Below, in pieces: positions 7,935 through 15,752 of a DNA stretch of 64,000 nucleotides. Numbering within the stretch: the stretch's first letter is position 1; each line of letters opens with the position of its first letter. This stretch comes from Gemmatimonadota bacterium. Lineage in GTDB: Bacteria; Gemmatimonadota; Gemmatimonadetes; Longimicrobiales; Gaopeijiaceae. Position numbers and translations under genes: made by a program. The DNA lies in the NCBI GenBank assembly GCA_028873595.1, contig JAPPOV010000003.1, positions 44,868 through 108,867 of the forward strand, given 5' to 3'. Under the pieces are notes generated by a model. It saw only the letters and a list, made by a program, of their open reading frames with translations. It made no database searches and had not been told where the DNA came from.

Positions 7935-8786
7935 TCAGCCGAAGAGCCACGCCGCGAGAATCGACGGCACAAGCTGGACCGTAAGGTTGTCGAGCCCATG
8001 GTTGCTGGCAGCCTCCACCAATGCGGCTGCGGCGCCGCACACGAGCGCTCCCCATACGGCCTGCCACCCGAGGTCGAGAGAAGCGAGCCCCACACCGGAC
8101 CCCAGCGTCGCCACGAGGAAAACCGCGACCGACCCTTCCAGCGTGCGGATCGCCGGAACGCCGGCCAGAGACGGAACTCGGTACTCCCTTCTCCCCCACC
8201 TCGCCCCGGCAGGCTCACCGACGGCGTCGCCCCAGCCCGCCGCGAGGTATCCAACGACCGCGAAGGGACCACTGATCAGAGAAGAGGCCAGCCCACCCAC
8301 CGCCGTCGTGATCATCGGGACGACAATGAACAGGCTCCGCCGAGGGCGGTCTCGGTCTCGCGCTATCGCCTCGTAGAACGGAAAGCCGTCTCCACGCGCC
8401 ACGGCGACGAGAACCATCCCGGAGACGACTGAACCGAAGACCATGGTCCCTGGAAGACCAAGCTGGGCATGCACAGCAGCAGCAGCAGAGAAAATGGCGA
8501 CGTGAAAGAGCTTTCGCGTGTACGCCACTCTCACACCGCGGGACCGAAGACGGCCGACCCATGCCGCAGCAGGAAAGCCGACAGCCAGCGCTATGGCGAA
8601 CGCCAGAGCTCCCGTGGAGGCATCGGGCACAAGGGGAAGCAGGTACTGCATTTCGGGGTCGTCCTCGACGATGAGAAGTCGGCAGGGCGGAGTCGTGCTC
8701 AGCCCCTCGTCACTCGCATGGGCTCGTGTGGAAGGACGCTTCAAGTAGCCTGGCAAACACTCGCGCTGCATGCTCGCCATCAGCAT
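7935..8786 (-). CDS. Phytol/dolichol kinase-like membrane protein with odd N-terminus
   Basis: A 283-residue protein whose last 230 residues hold about seven membrane helices. They resemble CTP-dependent phytol kinase/dolichol kinase (COG0170 type): YTRKLFHVAIFS, then GYLAAGWGDAVGEPAGARWG and RTLEGSVAVFL. Such enzymes phosphorylate polyprenol or phytol using CTP. The first 50 residues do not belong to that family: residues 35-50 (CRLLIVEDDPEMQYLL) look like the first strand and acidic pocket of a response-regulator receiver. The real start may be the internal ATG at 8651, giving a protein of 238 residues, with the upstream piece as a remnant. It lies downstream of rpe on the same strand, about 80 bases away. 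The substrate is not predictable. Confidence 0.6.
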   Translation of the reverse strand: MLMASMQRECLPGYLKRPSTRAHASDEGLSTTPPCRLLIVEDDPEMQYLLPLVPDASTGALAFAIALAVGFPAAAWVGRLRSRGVRVAYTRKLFHVAIFSAAAAVHAQLGLPGTMVFGSVVSGMVLVAVARGDGFPFYEAIARDRDRPRRSLFIVVPMITTAVGGLASSLISGPFAVVGYLAAGWGDAVGEPAGARWGRREYRVPSLAGVPAIRTLEGSVAVFLVATLGSGVGLASLDLGWQAVWGALVCGAAAALVEAASNHGLDNLTVQLVPSILAAWLFG

Positions 8787-8868
8787 GCACCGTAAGGATT
8801 CCTAGAGGAACAGGCCGTATCGGCAGTCTACCTTTCCGGGTAGCGGAAATCCATGTTCACGGTCGTGC

Positions 8869-9525
8869 TCATGCGGTTGCTGCAGCGCGGATCTCACGAA
8901 CACCCGCGGCTGCCCCATCCGGATGGCGGTAGACTGCAGAGCCAGCCACAACCACCGTCGCCCCTGCACCGACAATCGAAGCTACGTTACCCGCGCCCGC
9001 TCCTCCGTCGACTTCGAGTTCCGCCCTCGACCCGATTCCGTCCAGCATCGCCCGCGCTCGCGCGAGTTTGGCCGTGCTGGCCTCGATGTACGACTGTCCA
9101 CCAAAGCCCGGATTCACCGACATGATGAGCAACAGATCGAGGTCGGGCAGAATGTCCCGGACCGTCTCCAGCGACGTAGCCGGATTCACCGCTACACCTG
9201 CTTTCGCGCCCAGCTTGCGGATCTGTTGTACAGTGCGGTGAAGGTGCGGACACGCTTCTTGATGTACCGTGACGTAATCGGCTCCCGCGCCCACGAAGTC
9301 TTCGAGATACCGGTCGGGATTCTCGATCATCAGATGGACATCAAGGGGGAGCTTGGTCGAGCGACGGGCCGCCTCCACAATCAGCGGTCCGATCGTGATG
9401 TTCGGCACGAAGTGTCCGTCCATCACGTCGACGTGAATCCAATCCGCACCGCCCTCACCCACGGCCTGGATGTCGTCGGAGAGGCGTGCGAAGTCCGCCG
9501 ATAGGATCGAAGGGGCGATCTTCAT
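8869..9525 (-). CDS. rpe: Ribulose-phosphate 3-epimerase
   Basis: A 218-residue TIM-barrel enzyme that interconverts ribulose 5-phosphate and xylulose 5-phosphate in the pentose phosphate pathway. Typical segments are present: IAPSILSADFARL at the N-terminus, HVDVMDGHFVPNITIGP with the metal-binding His/Asp, LDVHLMIENPDRY, MSVNPGFGGQSYIE, and the phosphate-binding VDGGAGAGN near residue 176. The length is normal. Its start overlaps the rpiA stop by four bases, so the two pentose-phosphate enzymes are translationally coupled. The C-terminus is slightly Ala-rich, with nothing else odd. Confidence 0.95.
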   Translation of the reverse strand: MKIAPSILSADFARLSDDIQAVGEGGADWIHVDVMDGHFVPNITIGPLIVEAARRSTKLPLDVHLMIENPDRYLEDFVGAGADYVTVHQEACPHLHRTVQQIRKLGAKAGVAVNPATSLETVRDILPDLDLLLIMSVNPGFGGQSYIEASTAKLARARAMLDGIGSRAELEVDGGAGAGNVASIVGAGATVVVAGSAVYRHPDGAAAGVREIRAAATA

Positions 9526-10235
9526 GCCGTGGCCGGAATCCTCGAATCAGGAGTCAGAATAAAGATCCCACCCGGAGCAGCGATCACCGCAGCTTCCGGC
9601 ATGCCCAGAAAGAGTCCCGTGTCTACGATGCCCGCACGGTACAGGAGCCGTTTCTCAAGGGCTGAGGCATCCTCGATACCCTTCGGATAACGAGCGTCCA
9701 GGAAGACATTGCCGTTGTCACTCCGGATGACATGTCCCTCGGGGTCGACGCGAAGCCGGACATGGGCACCCGTGGATTCGATGAACGTCTGCAGTGCGTC
9801 GACCGACCAGTCTACGACCTCGACCGGGAGTGGGGCCTTCGTTCCGAGTTTGGAAACCAGCTTGCTGTCGTCCGAGATAATGATCAGACGACGAGAGGCT
9901 TGGGCCACCATCTTTTCCCGCAGCAAAGCCGCTCCCAGCCCTTTGATCAGATCCAGGCCGGGGGCGACCTCGTCTGCACCGTCGATGGTGAGATCGAGTT
10001 CCCGGCGGGAGCCGAGTTCGACCAACGGAATCCCGACCTCCAAGGCCTGACGTTCGGTCTGAACCGATGTCGGCACACCGACGATGTCGGTCAAGCGTCC
10101 CTCACGGAGCGCTTCACCCAGAAGGTCGACGAGATGTCGGACAGTGCTTCCGGTACCGAGACCGAGAGCCATACCGCTCTCCACGGATTCGAGCGCTTTC
10201 GCGGCAGCCGCGCGCTTCAGTTCGTCGGCGTTCAA
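9522..10235 (-). CDS. rpiA: Ribose-5-phosphate isomerase A
   Basis: A 237-residue enzyme that interconverts ribose 5-phosphate and ribulose 5-phosphate. Family motifs are visible: LGLGTGSTVRHLVDLLGE (phosphate site), DLTIDGADEVAPGLDLIKG with the catalytic Asp residues, GLGAALLREKMVA with the conserved Lys, and DTGLFLGMP near the C-terminus. The length matches the RpiA family. It is followed by rpe with an ATGA overlap. It sits about 115 bases downstream of argH on the same strand and could share its transcript. No separate promoter is obvious in that gap. Confidence 0.95.
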   Translation of the reverse strand: MNADELKRAAAAKALESVESGMALGLGTGSTVRHLVDLLGEALREGRLTDIVGVPTSVQTERQALEVGIPLVELGSRRELDLTIDGADEVAPGLDLIKGLGAALLREKMVAQASRRLIIISDDSKLVSKLGTKAPLPVEVVDWSVDALQTFIESTGAHVRLRVDPEGHVIRSDNGNVFLDARYPKGIEDASALEKRLLYRAGIVDTGLFLGMPEAAVIAAPGGIFILTPDSRIPATA

Positions 10236-10349
10236 CGGCGAGGATCCGTCACGTGTTGCGGTGACTCGCAGAAGAGGGTCTTCGGACTCGGGAATCTATG
10301 CGCCGCCCGGCGATAGAACCAGTTGATGCGCTGTCTCGCCTCGCCGACG

Positions 10350-11741
10350 TTATCCTCGCGTCCGATCGATCCGCAGACGTGCGTCCGCCAGTTGACGATC
10401 AACCGCCTCGAGCGCCGTGCCACCGTCTGCCACTCGGGCATCTACAGAAGTCAGCCAGTCGAAGACATCGACCACGTCACCTTCGAACGCGTGACTCTCG
10501 GCCTGAAAAACGTCGAGCGTCAGCTCCGATAAGGATACGCCATTCAACTCGGCCGTTCGCACCAACCGCCCCACGACCTCGTGCGTGGTCCGAAACGGAA
10601 CACCTCGACGCACGAGATAGTCGGCGAGATCCGTCGCAAGGAGTTGCGCGTCCATGACCTGGGTCATGCGACCAGGCTGAAACGCGGCGGTCGCGATCGC
10701 GCCGCGCAACGCAGGCAGCGTCAGCACCAGAGTGTCGATCGTGTCGAAGAGCGGCTCCTTGTCCTCCTGCAGATCCCGGTTGTAGCTCGTTGGAAGCCCT
10801 TTGAGGAGGGTCAGCATGGACATCAGGTTGCCGACCAACCGCCCCGACTTGCCCCTGCCGAGTTCCGCGACATCGGGGTTTCGCTTCTGCGGCATCAGAC
10901 TGGAGCCTGTACTGAATCCATCCGAAAGGCGCACGAAGCCGAACTCGGCGCTGGAGAAGAGCACCAGGTCTTCGGACAGGCGTGACAGATGCACGCCGAT
11001 CATCGCCCCGGCGTATACGAAATCGCAGATCCAATCCCGGTCAGAGACCGAGTCGACGGAATTCTCACTCACGCGATCGAACCCGAGTTCCTCACGGATC
11101 GACTCCCGATCGATCGGGAACGGACACCCGGCGATCGCACCGGAGCCAAGAGGAAGGACCGCGGCGGCGGCGCGCGCGGCGTTCATCCGCTCAAGATCCC
11201 GCAGCACAGGAAAGAGGTGACTGAGTGCCCACTGCGCTGCACGCACGGGCTGAGCCTGCTGCAGGTGTGTGTAGCCCGGCATCACGATGTCCCGCCCGGA
11301 TACGGCAAGCTCATGAAGGGCATCGGCCAGGTCGCATAGCAGCGAAATGATTCGATCGGCTGCCGCCATCCCGTAGAGTCGCACGCCTGTGGACGACTGA
11401 TCGTTCCGGGAGCGCCCCGTATGCAACTTGCCCGCGACTACCCCCACCGCCTCGCCCAGCATTCTCTCGATGACGGAGTGGATGTCCTCCTCATGCGCTC
11501 CCGCCAGCCCCTCCTCCTCAATGCGAGCTGCAACCCGCCCGAGACCATCGACGATCGCTACGACTTCGTCCTCTGAGAGAACGCCGGCGGCACCAATGGC
11601 CCTCGCCCACGCAACGCTTGCCCGAACATCCTCGCGCCAGAGGCGCTGGTCGACTCCCAGGCTCAGGTTGAACGGCACCATCTCCGGAGCCATTCCCTCC
11701 TCGAATCGTCCGCCCCAGAGGGCGCCCGCTTCCTTACTCAT
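10350..11741 (-). CDS. argH: Argininosuccinate lyase
   Basis: A 463-residue member of the fumarase/aspartase superfamily. It splits argininosuccinate into arginine and fumarate, the last step of arginine synthesis. The N-terminus LWGGRFEEGM, the signature SSLMPQKRNPDVAELGRGK (catalytic Ser in the flexible loop), the HTGRSRNDQ segment and GYTHLQQAQPV are all present. The length is standard. It lies downstream of a small hypothetical gene and of a sigma-70-like promoter, with rpiA-rpe after it. An argR gene lies 3.6 kb away on the same strand, so arginine control is plausible, but I see no convincing ARG box in front of this operon. Confidence 0.95.
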   Translation of the reverse strand: MSKEAGALWGGRFEEGMAPEMVPFNLSLGVDQRLWREDVRASVAWARAIGAAGVLSEDEVVAIVDGLGRVAARIEEEGLAGAHEEDIHSVIERMLGEAVGVVAGKLHTGRSRNDQSSTGVRLYGMAAADRIISLLCDLADALHELAVSGRDIVMPGYTHLQQAQPVRAAQWALSHLFPVLRDLERMNAARAAAAVLPLGSGAIAGCPFPIDRESIREELGFDRVSENSVDSVSDRDWICDFVYAGAMIGVHLSRLSEDLVLFSSAEFGFVRLSDGFSTGSSLMPQKRNPDVAELGRGKSGRLVGNLMSMLTLLKGLPTSYNRDLQEDKEPLFDTIDTLVLTLPALRGAIATAAFQPGRMTQVMDAQLLATDLADYLVRRGVPFRTTHEVVGRLVRTAELNGVSLSELTLDVFQAESHAFEGDVVDVFDWLTSVDARVADGGTALEAVDRQLADARLRIDRTRG

Positions 11742-11795
11742 CAGGCATCGTCGTTCGCGGTGGAGCGACCCGATCGCGGATCGCCGATGGTACTG

Positions 11796-12062
11796 TCAGG
11801 ACGTCCCCGCCTCCGCGATCTCCTCCATGAGGCGCGTGACCGTTTCCGGCGTGCTTGCTCCCTTTTCAACCGCCGCAGCGGTGCGAATCGGAAGTTCGAA
11901 GAGACGGATGAATCCCGTCGCATCGGCGTGGTCGTACGTGACGGCATGATCGAAGCTCGCAAAATCCTCGCCGAAGAGCGAGACCGGGCTTGTCCGCCAC
12001 ACGGCGATCGCCGAACCCTTGAAGGGCTCCACCGTCAGCTGACCTATGACCGTTGAGCTCAT
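11796..12062 (-). CDS. Small hypothetical protein upstream of argH
   Basis: An 88-residue soluble protein I do not recognise. The frame shows strong G/C bias at third positions, as in real genes of this window, and it contains no signal peptide, membrane segment or Cys. The open frame runs further upstream to 12425, but that part is Arg/Cys-rich and unlike a protein, so I start at the ATG at 12062 (MSSTVIGQL). No good Shine-Dalgarno site precedes it. It ends 54 bases before argH and sits between the argH promoter and argH, so it is probably cotranscribed. The sequence is rich in aromatic residues and could be a small alpha/beta domain. Confidence 0.5.
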   Translation of the reverse strand: MSSTVIGQLTVEPFKGSAIAVWRTSPVSLFGEDFASFDHAVTYDHADATGFIRLFELPIRTAAAVEKGASTPETVTRLMEEIAEAGTS

Positions 12063-12084
12063 CACGACTGATTCGCGCAGGATC

Positions 12085-12180
12085 ACACGAAAAAAAAGGC
12101 CCGGGGTCGAAAGCCCGACCACGTCCCGCCAACGTGCCGGAGGGCCCAATGCCCCTCGCTTCCGCCCCCGGTCCTCAATG
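12085..12180 (-). promoter_or_regulatory. Leader with hairpin and T8 run (possible attenuator)
   Basis: Read on the minus strand, the stretch between the promoter at 12217-12245 and the gene at 12062 holds a GGTCG/CGACC stem-loop, then CCGGGCC, then eight consecutive T, ending about 25 bases before the ATG. A more distant GGGCCC could also pair with the final GGGCC. This looks like an intrinsic terminator inside a leader of roughly 150 bases, as in transcription attenuation. No leader peptide or T-box motif was recognised. Function is inferred. Confidence 0.35.
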
Positions 12181-12216
12181 CAGACCGCGTGTAACTTCAT
12201 ACAAAATATTCGCATA

Positions 12217-12245
12217 ACTATCACACCATACCAGCGGCGTGTCAA
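12217..12245 (-). promoter_or_regulatory. Sigma-70-like promoter of the argH operon
   Basis: On the minus strand a perfect TTGACA (12245-12240) is followed after exactly 17 bases by GATAGT (12222-12217), four of six matches to TATAAT. Transcription would begin near 12210 in a locally AT-rich patch. It drives the small hypothetical gene, argH and possibly rpiA-rpe. Confidence 0.6.
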
Positions 12246-12705
12246 CCTGCGCACGCCGGTTCGTGGGACGAGCACCCGATCTCCGAGACTGGAAGTGCCC
12301 CCAACCTCGACGCACGAAACACAGATGTCACACGTCCGACTTCGTACCCATTGCATACGAAGCCCGGAGAAGCGCAAGCCCCCCTGTCGCGACGAGACTC
12401 GTGCCACCCTGATCCCTGGCCGCATCTATATGCACCTCGACACCGCCTCCTTTGCGGCTATTGTGCCCATCCTAACTTGCGATTGTGTCAGGTGCGCCTA
12501 TGATGCTTTTGCGTTCACTAAGAGCTTGAGCTGATTTGCACTACCGGGCATCGTAACGTGCCCCGATAGGATAGAGCTACGGATTTCGGATACAGTGCGC
12601 GGTGTTGCCACCTCGTCTGTATGCGTAATGCGGAGACGGTACGACGAGTCGAGGGAACACCATCGGCTCAATAACGTGGAACCTGATCTCCCTGGAGGTA
12701 GATGC
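12246..12705. other. Long intergenic region between divergent operons
   Basis: About 460 bases separate the argH promoter from the first DUF3303 gene. No open frame here has protein-like composition. The region probably holds the promoter of the rightward small-gene locus, but I could not find a -35/-10 pair worth reporting. Confidence 0.4.
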
Positions 12706-12993
12706 ATGCTCTTTGCCGTCGTGTGCAGGTACTCATCGGACAACGTGAACGCCATCGTCTCACGCTTCGCTTCGGTGGTGGGTGACGACGAGTTTCCCGC
12801 GGGTGTCCGACTGGTGAACCGCTACCACTCCCCGGCGACCAAATGGGGTTGCGTCATCGTTGAGGTAGATGACGGCGTACCGCTCCATCTCTGGTTGTCG
12901 GAATGGATCGACGTGGCGGACATCGAAGTCCATCCGGTTACCACAGACGAGACCGTGGCCCCCGTAGTCGAAGCCATGCTGTCCAATCAGTGA
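12706..12993 (+). CDS. DUF3303-like small protein (copy 1)
   Basis: A 95-residue protein resembling the DUF3303 family, small alpha/beta proteins of unknown function. The family pattern is visible: MLFAVVCRY at the start, a central GVRLVNRYHSPATKWGCVIVE, then LHLWLSEWIDVADIEVHPV. The start at ATG 12706 has GGAGG seven bases upstream (12694-12698) and gives the family N-terminus; the open frame continues upstream to 12595 without protein character. A second DUF3303 gene lies 1.4 kb downstream on the same strand. It leads a run of five small genes with short gaps. No function can be assigned. Confidence 0.65.
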   Translation: MLFAVVCRYSSDNVNAIVSRFASVVGDDEFPAGVRLVNRYHSPATKWGCVIVEVDDGVPLHLWLSEWIDVADIEVHPVTTDETVAPVVEAMLSNQ

Positions 12994-13031
12994 ACTGATT
13001 CCGAATGCTACACACCCTGTTGGAGGATATC

Positions 13032-13808
13032 ATGAGAACGATGTTGCTCTCCGTCGCGGCACTCGTCCTGACGATGTGCGCGATTCAGACGCCGTTGGTC
13101 GCTCAAGCCATGCCGGCCGGAACGCTCCTCGTGAATACGCGGTGCACCCTGTCCCATGGCTATTCGATCAACGATGCGCTCGAGGTCGCTCGAGCGATGA
13201 CGTATGACGAGGAAGACGGGCCCCGGTGGATCGGCTTCCGCCAGGCCATTGCCGGAAACGGTGAGATCGCCCCCGACATGGTCCTCAGAGTCGTGCGGTG
13301 GATGGACATGTCCCATTGGAGCCGTGGCATCGCCGCAATCGACCGAGACGCGCAAGACCGGGCTCTTCTGGACAGCATCCTCGACTGCGACGACGCCAAT
13401 CGCACGTTCATGTGGGACCGGAACACGGACGACCTAGGCAATGCGTACGAGGGCGGCACACTCGACGAGACCCTTTCCGAGGTGACGCAGTGCGAGATCA
13501 AGGAAGGAAGCACGCTCGAGGACGTCTTCGCCTCGGCGGTCGCGTACAACCGGCCGCTGCGCGAAGCCGGGGACCGGAGCACCGTCCAGATCTCTCACCG
13601 GTTCCTCGGGCCGCGGGACGGTGTTGAAATGGGGTCCCGGGTTCTGTTCCGGATACTCGGCGAAAACGCGCACAGCCTCGCGGCTCGTATCGATGCGACG
13701 ACGAGCACCCCAACCGTCCGGACGCCGGAGGACTATCCCATCGTCGGGTGTGGGGACAGTTCGCTATGGCGTAGTCACGTCGTCTACTGGTCTGACGCTG
13801 CCAATTAA
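13032..13808 (+). CDS. Secreted protein of unknown function with conserved-looking Cys
   Basis: A 258-residue protein with a clear Sec signal peptide (MRTMLLSVAALVLTMCAIQT, cleavage near VAQA, residue 26). The mature part has four Cys, enough for two disulfides, in NTRCTLSHGY, LDCDDAN, TQCEIKEG and VGCGDSS. It is acidic and otherwise soluble. I do not recognise the family. The ATG at 13032 has GGAGG at 13022-13026, better than the frame's first codon at 13005. It follows the first DUF3303 gene by 38 bases and precedes a small membrane protein by 23 bases, so they probably form one transcript. A periplasmic role is likely. Confidence 0.65.
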   Translation: MRTMLLSVAALVLTMCAIQTPLVAQAMPAGTLLVNTRCTLSHGYSINDALEVARAMTYDEEDGPRWIGFRQAIAGNGEIAPDMVLRVVRWMDMSHWSRGIAAIDRDAQDRALLDSILDCDDANRTFMWDRNTDDLGNAYEGGTLDETLSEVTQCEIKEGSTLEDVFASAVAYNRPLREAGDRSTVQISHRFLGPRDGVEMGSRVLFRILGENAHSLAARIDATTSTPTVRTPEDYPIVGCGDSSLWRSHVVYWSDAAN

Positions 13809-13831
13809 CGCCAACTAAAAGGATCCAATCC

Positions 13832-14218
13832 ATGAACACCAAGAATCTCTTCACCTTCGCAGGCGTCGCGTACGGCTGGTACGCAGTGATGATCGCCCTC
13901 GTGCCACAAGGGTTCTTCAATTCGCTCTACCCCGACCTCGGTCAGGGCAACCTCGACGTGTACTTCGCGGGCACGCTTCTCGGTCTGGCGGTCGCTTGCC
14001 TGATGATGCGCTCCCACCCGTCCGGACCCGGTGCGACCGCGCTTTTAGTCGCGATCACAATTGATTGGGTCCTGGCCCTGTATCAGCAGGTTCGTTCCGT
14101 CATGGCCGAGGGATTCACACCGATCGGCACCGTGGATTTGGTCGTCGCTCTGATCCTCGGCGTCGGTGGCGCATACCTGCTCTTGCCGTCGCCGAAGGAC
14201 GGCGGCGCCCAGACGTAA
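13832..14218 (+). CDS. Small four-helix membrane protein, unknown function
   Basis: A 128-residue protein with four predicted membrane helices: about residues 6-26, 42-60, 68-86 and 101-118. The loop PQGFFNSLYPDLGQGNLDVYFAG and the pattern of helices recall small DUF-type inner-membrane proteins, but I cannot name a family. It starts 23 bases after the secreted Cys protein and is probably in the same operon. Its first residues (MNTKNL) closely resemble those of a 15-codon frame found just downstream at 14326 (MNAKDL), which hints at a partial duplication. Confidence 0.6.
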   Translation: MNTKNLFTFAGVAYGWYAVMIALVPQGFFNSLYPDLGQGNLDVYFAGTLLGLAVACLMMRSHPSGPGATALLVAITIDWVLALYQQVRSVMAEGFTPIGTVDLVVALILGVGGAYLLLPSPKDGGAQT

Positions 14219-14325
14219 TCCCGGCTCGGAATAAGACCATCCGACTCGGCGACGGCGAACGCACGTGCCCGTATCGCTGTGAAATCGCCCGCTGAGACGA
14301 ACACACGAATTAGAGAGAATCCGTT

Positions 14326-14373
14326 ATGAACGCCAAGGATCTCAATAACGCAAACATATGGAGTGAACCATGA
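14326..14373 (+). CDS. Short upstream frame (15 codons) coupled to DUF3303 copy 2
   Basis: An ATG at 14326 opens a 15-residue frame (MNAKDLNNANIWSEP) whose stop overlaps the next gene's start as ATGA at 14370. Its first six residues mimic the start of the membrane protein at 13832. It could be a translational-coupling leader or the scar of a duplication followed by deletion. It is too short to judge coding by composition. Confidence 0.3.
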   Translation: MNAKDLNNANIWSEP

Positions 14374-14669
14374 AATTTCTCGTGACGTGGAAGGTCTCCG
14401 AAGACAAGTGGCTGAACATCCTTGATGTGTACTCGTCCATGAGCGCCGAAGAGCGGGGCGACGTAGGTGAGGGTGTTTCCCTTGTCGGGCGGTGGCATGA
14501 CCTGGCCGACAAATCAGGGGTTGCGGTCATGGAGTCCGAAGACATTTCGGCGGTGTTCGCATATCTGGGACGCTGGAACCCACACATGGAGACGACCGTT
14601 CGCCCCGTCCTTGAAGACGAGGATGCTGCCGAGGCAGGAAGAGTCATCGTATCAGCAGCGAGATCATGA
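14370..14669 (+). CDS. DUF3303 protein (copy 2)
   Basis: A 99-residue member of the DUF3303 family (PF11746-like). It shows the usual order: MKFLVTWKV, a Gly-rich turn with VSLVGRWHDLADKSGVAVME, then DISAVFAYLGRWNPHMETTVRPVLEDEDA. The family has an alpha/beta barrel-like dimeric fold in other proteins, but its role is unknown. TGGAG seven bases upstream of the ATG gives a good start. It is distantly related to the gene at 12706. It sits between a membrane protein and a lipoprotein in the same small-gene run. Confidence 0.75.
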   Translation: MKFLVTWKVSEDKWLNILDVYSSMSAEERGDVGEGVSLVGRWHDLADKSGVAVMESEDISAVFAYLGRWNPHMETTVRPVLEDEDAAEAGRVIVSAARS

Positions 14670-14755
14670 TCAAACAAATCTGACTGTCACATCCCTCGCA
14701 TTCGCAGCTATCCGACCTCGAGTCAGTGCAACATGAAGCTCTCAAGGAGAACAAC

Positions 14756-15241
14756 ATGATGACCGCAAACCGTTGCTTTATGCTTCTCGCCATGCTCGCC
14801 CTGGTGAGTTGCACCACACAGACCCCGCCCGTTGTTGACCGGGAAGCTCTCCTCACGTCTCTCACGACCGCCAACGCAGAATACGAGGCCTCACTGGCAG
14901 CGTTGGATATCGAATCGGCTACCTCGTGGTATTCAGCCGACGCGGTCCTTTATATGCCCGGCCTCGATGCGCTCGCGGGTGTGGACGCGATCCGAGAGTT
15001 TATGGATGCCGCCGCGGCGGATCCGAACGTGGCCGCCGAATTTTCATCCGGCTATGCCGCCATTTCCGACGACGGGGCACTCGGCTACACGATGAGCCCC
15101 ATGGCCCACACGTACACTGGCGAAGATGGAACCATCGTGACGGACCATATGCGGGACTTCCACGTCTGGCGCAGGAGCAGTGATGGGGCCTGGCAACTCG
15201 TCATCGACGTTGCCAACACCGCGCCGGCTCAGGAGGAATAG
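14756..15241 (+). CDS. SnoaL-like (NTF2-fold) lipoprotein
   Basis: A 161-residue protein with a lipoprotein signal (lipobox ALVSC, Cys near residue 18), so it should be anchored in a membrane facing the periplasm. The mature part matches the SnoaL/DUF4440 group of the NTF2 fold: SATSWYSADAVLYMPG, GVDAIREFMDAA, and the C-terminal DFHVWRRSSDGAWQLVIDV. Members bind or modify small molecules or act as dimeric scaffolds; no active-site signature lets me choose. AAGGAG lies six bases before the ATG at 14756; an adjacent ATG at 14759 is also possible. It is the last gene of the small-gene run and ends convergently with argR. Confidence 0.7.
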   Translation: MMTANRCFMLLAMLALVSCTTQTPPVVDREALLTSLTTANAEYEASLAALDIESATSWYSADAVLYMPGLDALAGVDAIREFMDAAAADPNVAAEFSSGYAAISDDGALGYTMSPMAHTYTGEDGTIVTDHMRDFHVWRRSSDGAWQLVIDVANTAPAQEE

Positions 15242-15299
15242 CGCGAACCACAACGAGGCGGGTCCGCAGCGCGGCGCCAGCACTGACGATACGACTGGC

Positions 15300-15752
15300 T
15301 CAGCCCGGACGAGCCATCCGCTCCAGGCGCGCCTGCACGTCATTCAGTCTCGTTGGATCTCGTAGAATGATCAGGATCGTGTCATCACCAGCAAGCGTCC
15401 CGAGGACCTCAGGCCACTCTTCCCAGTCGATGGCGGCAGCCACGGTCTGTGCGCCACCCTTCATCGTACGGACCACGAGGAGGTGATCGACGCCATCCGC
15501 ACTGTGGAATAGCGTCGGCAAGAGGGAGGCGAGCGACGGCGTATAGTCCCACTCCTCGGGAGAGGAGTAGAAACCCACGCCATCAGCCCCGGGAGCCTTC
15601 ACCAGTCTGAGCTCACGCATGTCTCGGGACAGCGTGGCCTGGGTGACCTCGATGCCCCGTTGGGTCAGCAACTCACGCAAAGACGCCTGGCTCGTGACCC
15701 GATTCTTCTGAATGACGTCGAGAATTTCCCTCTGGCGTTCTCGCTTGCTCAC
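15300..15752 (-). CDS. argR: Arginine repressor ArgR
   Basis: A 150-residue ArgR/AhrC family regulator. The N-terminal winged helix has the recognition segment VTQATLSRDMRELRLVK. The C-terminal oligomerisation and arginine-binding domain carries GAQTVAAAID and GDDTILIILRD. With arginine bound it is expected to form hexamers and repress or activate arginine genes; argH and carA in this window are natural targets. The start codon is GTG at 15752, overlapping the trxC stop as GTGA, so expression is coupled to thioredoxin. The length is typical. Confidence 0.93.
   Translation of the reverse strand: MSKRERQREILDVIQKNRVTSQASLRELLTQRGIEVTQATLSRDMRELRLVKAPGADGVGFYSSPEEWDYTPSLASLLPTLFHSADGVDHLLVVRTMKGGAQTVAAAIDWEEWPEVLGTLAGDDTILIILRDPTRLNDVQARLERMARPG

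Noticed and set aside
12191-12216. ARG-box-like AT-rich word overlapping the argH operon start site
   Set aside because: It contains AATATT but the flanking half-sites do not form the symmetric TGAAT/ATTCA pattern.
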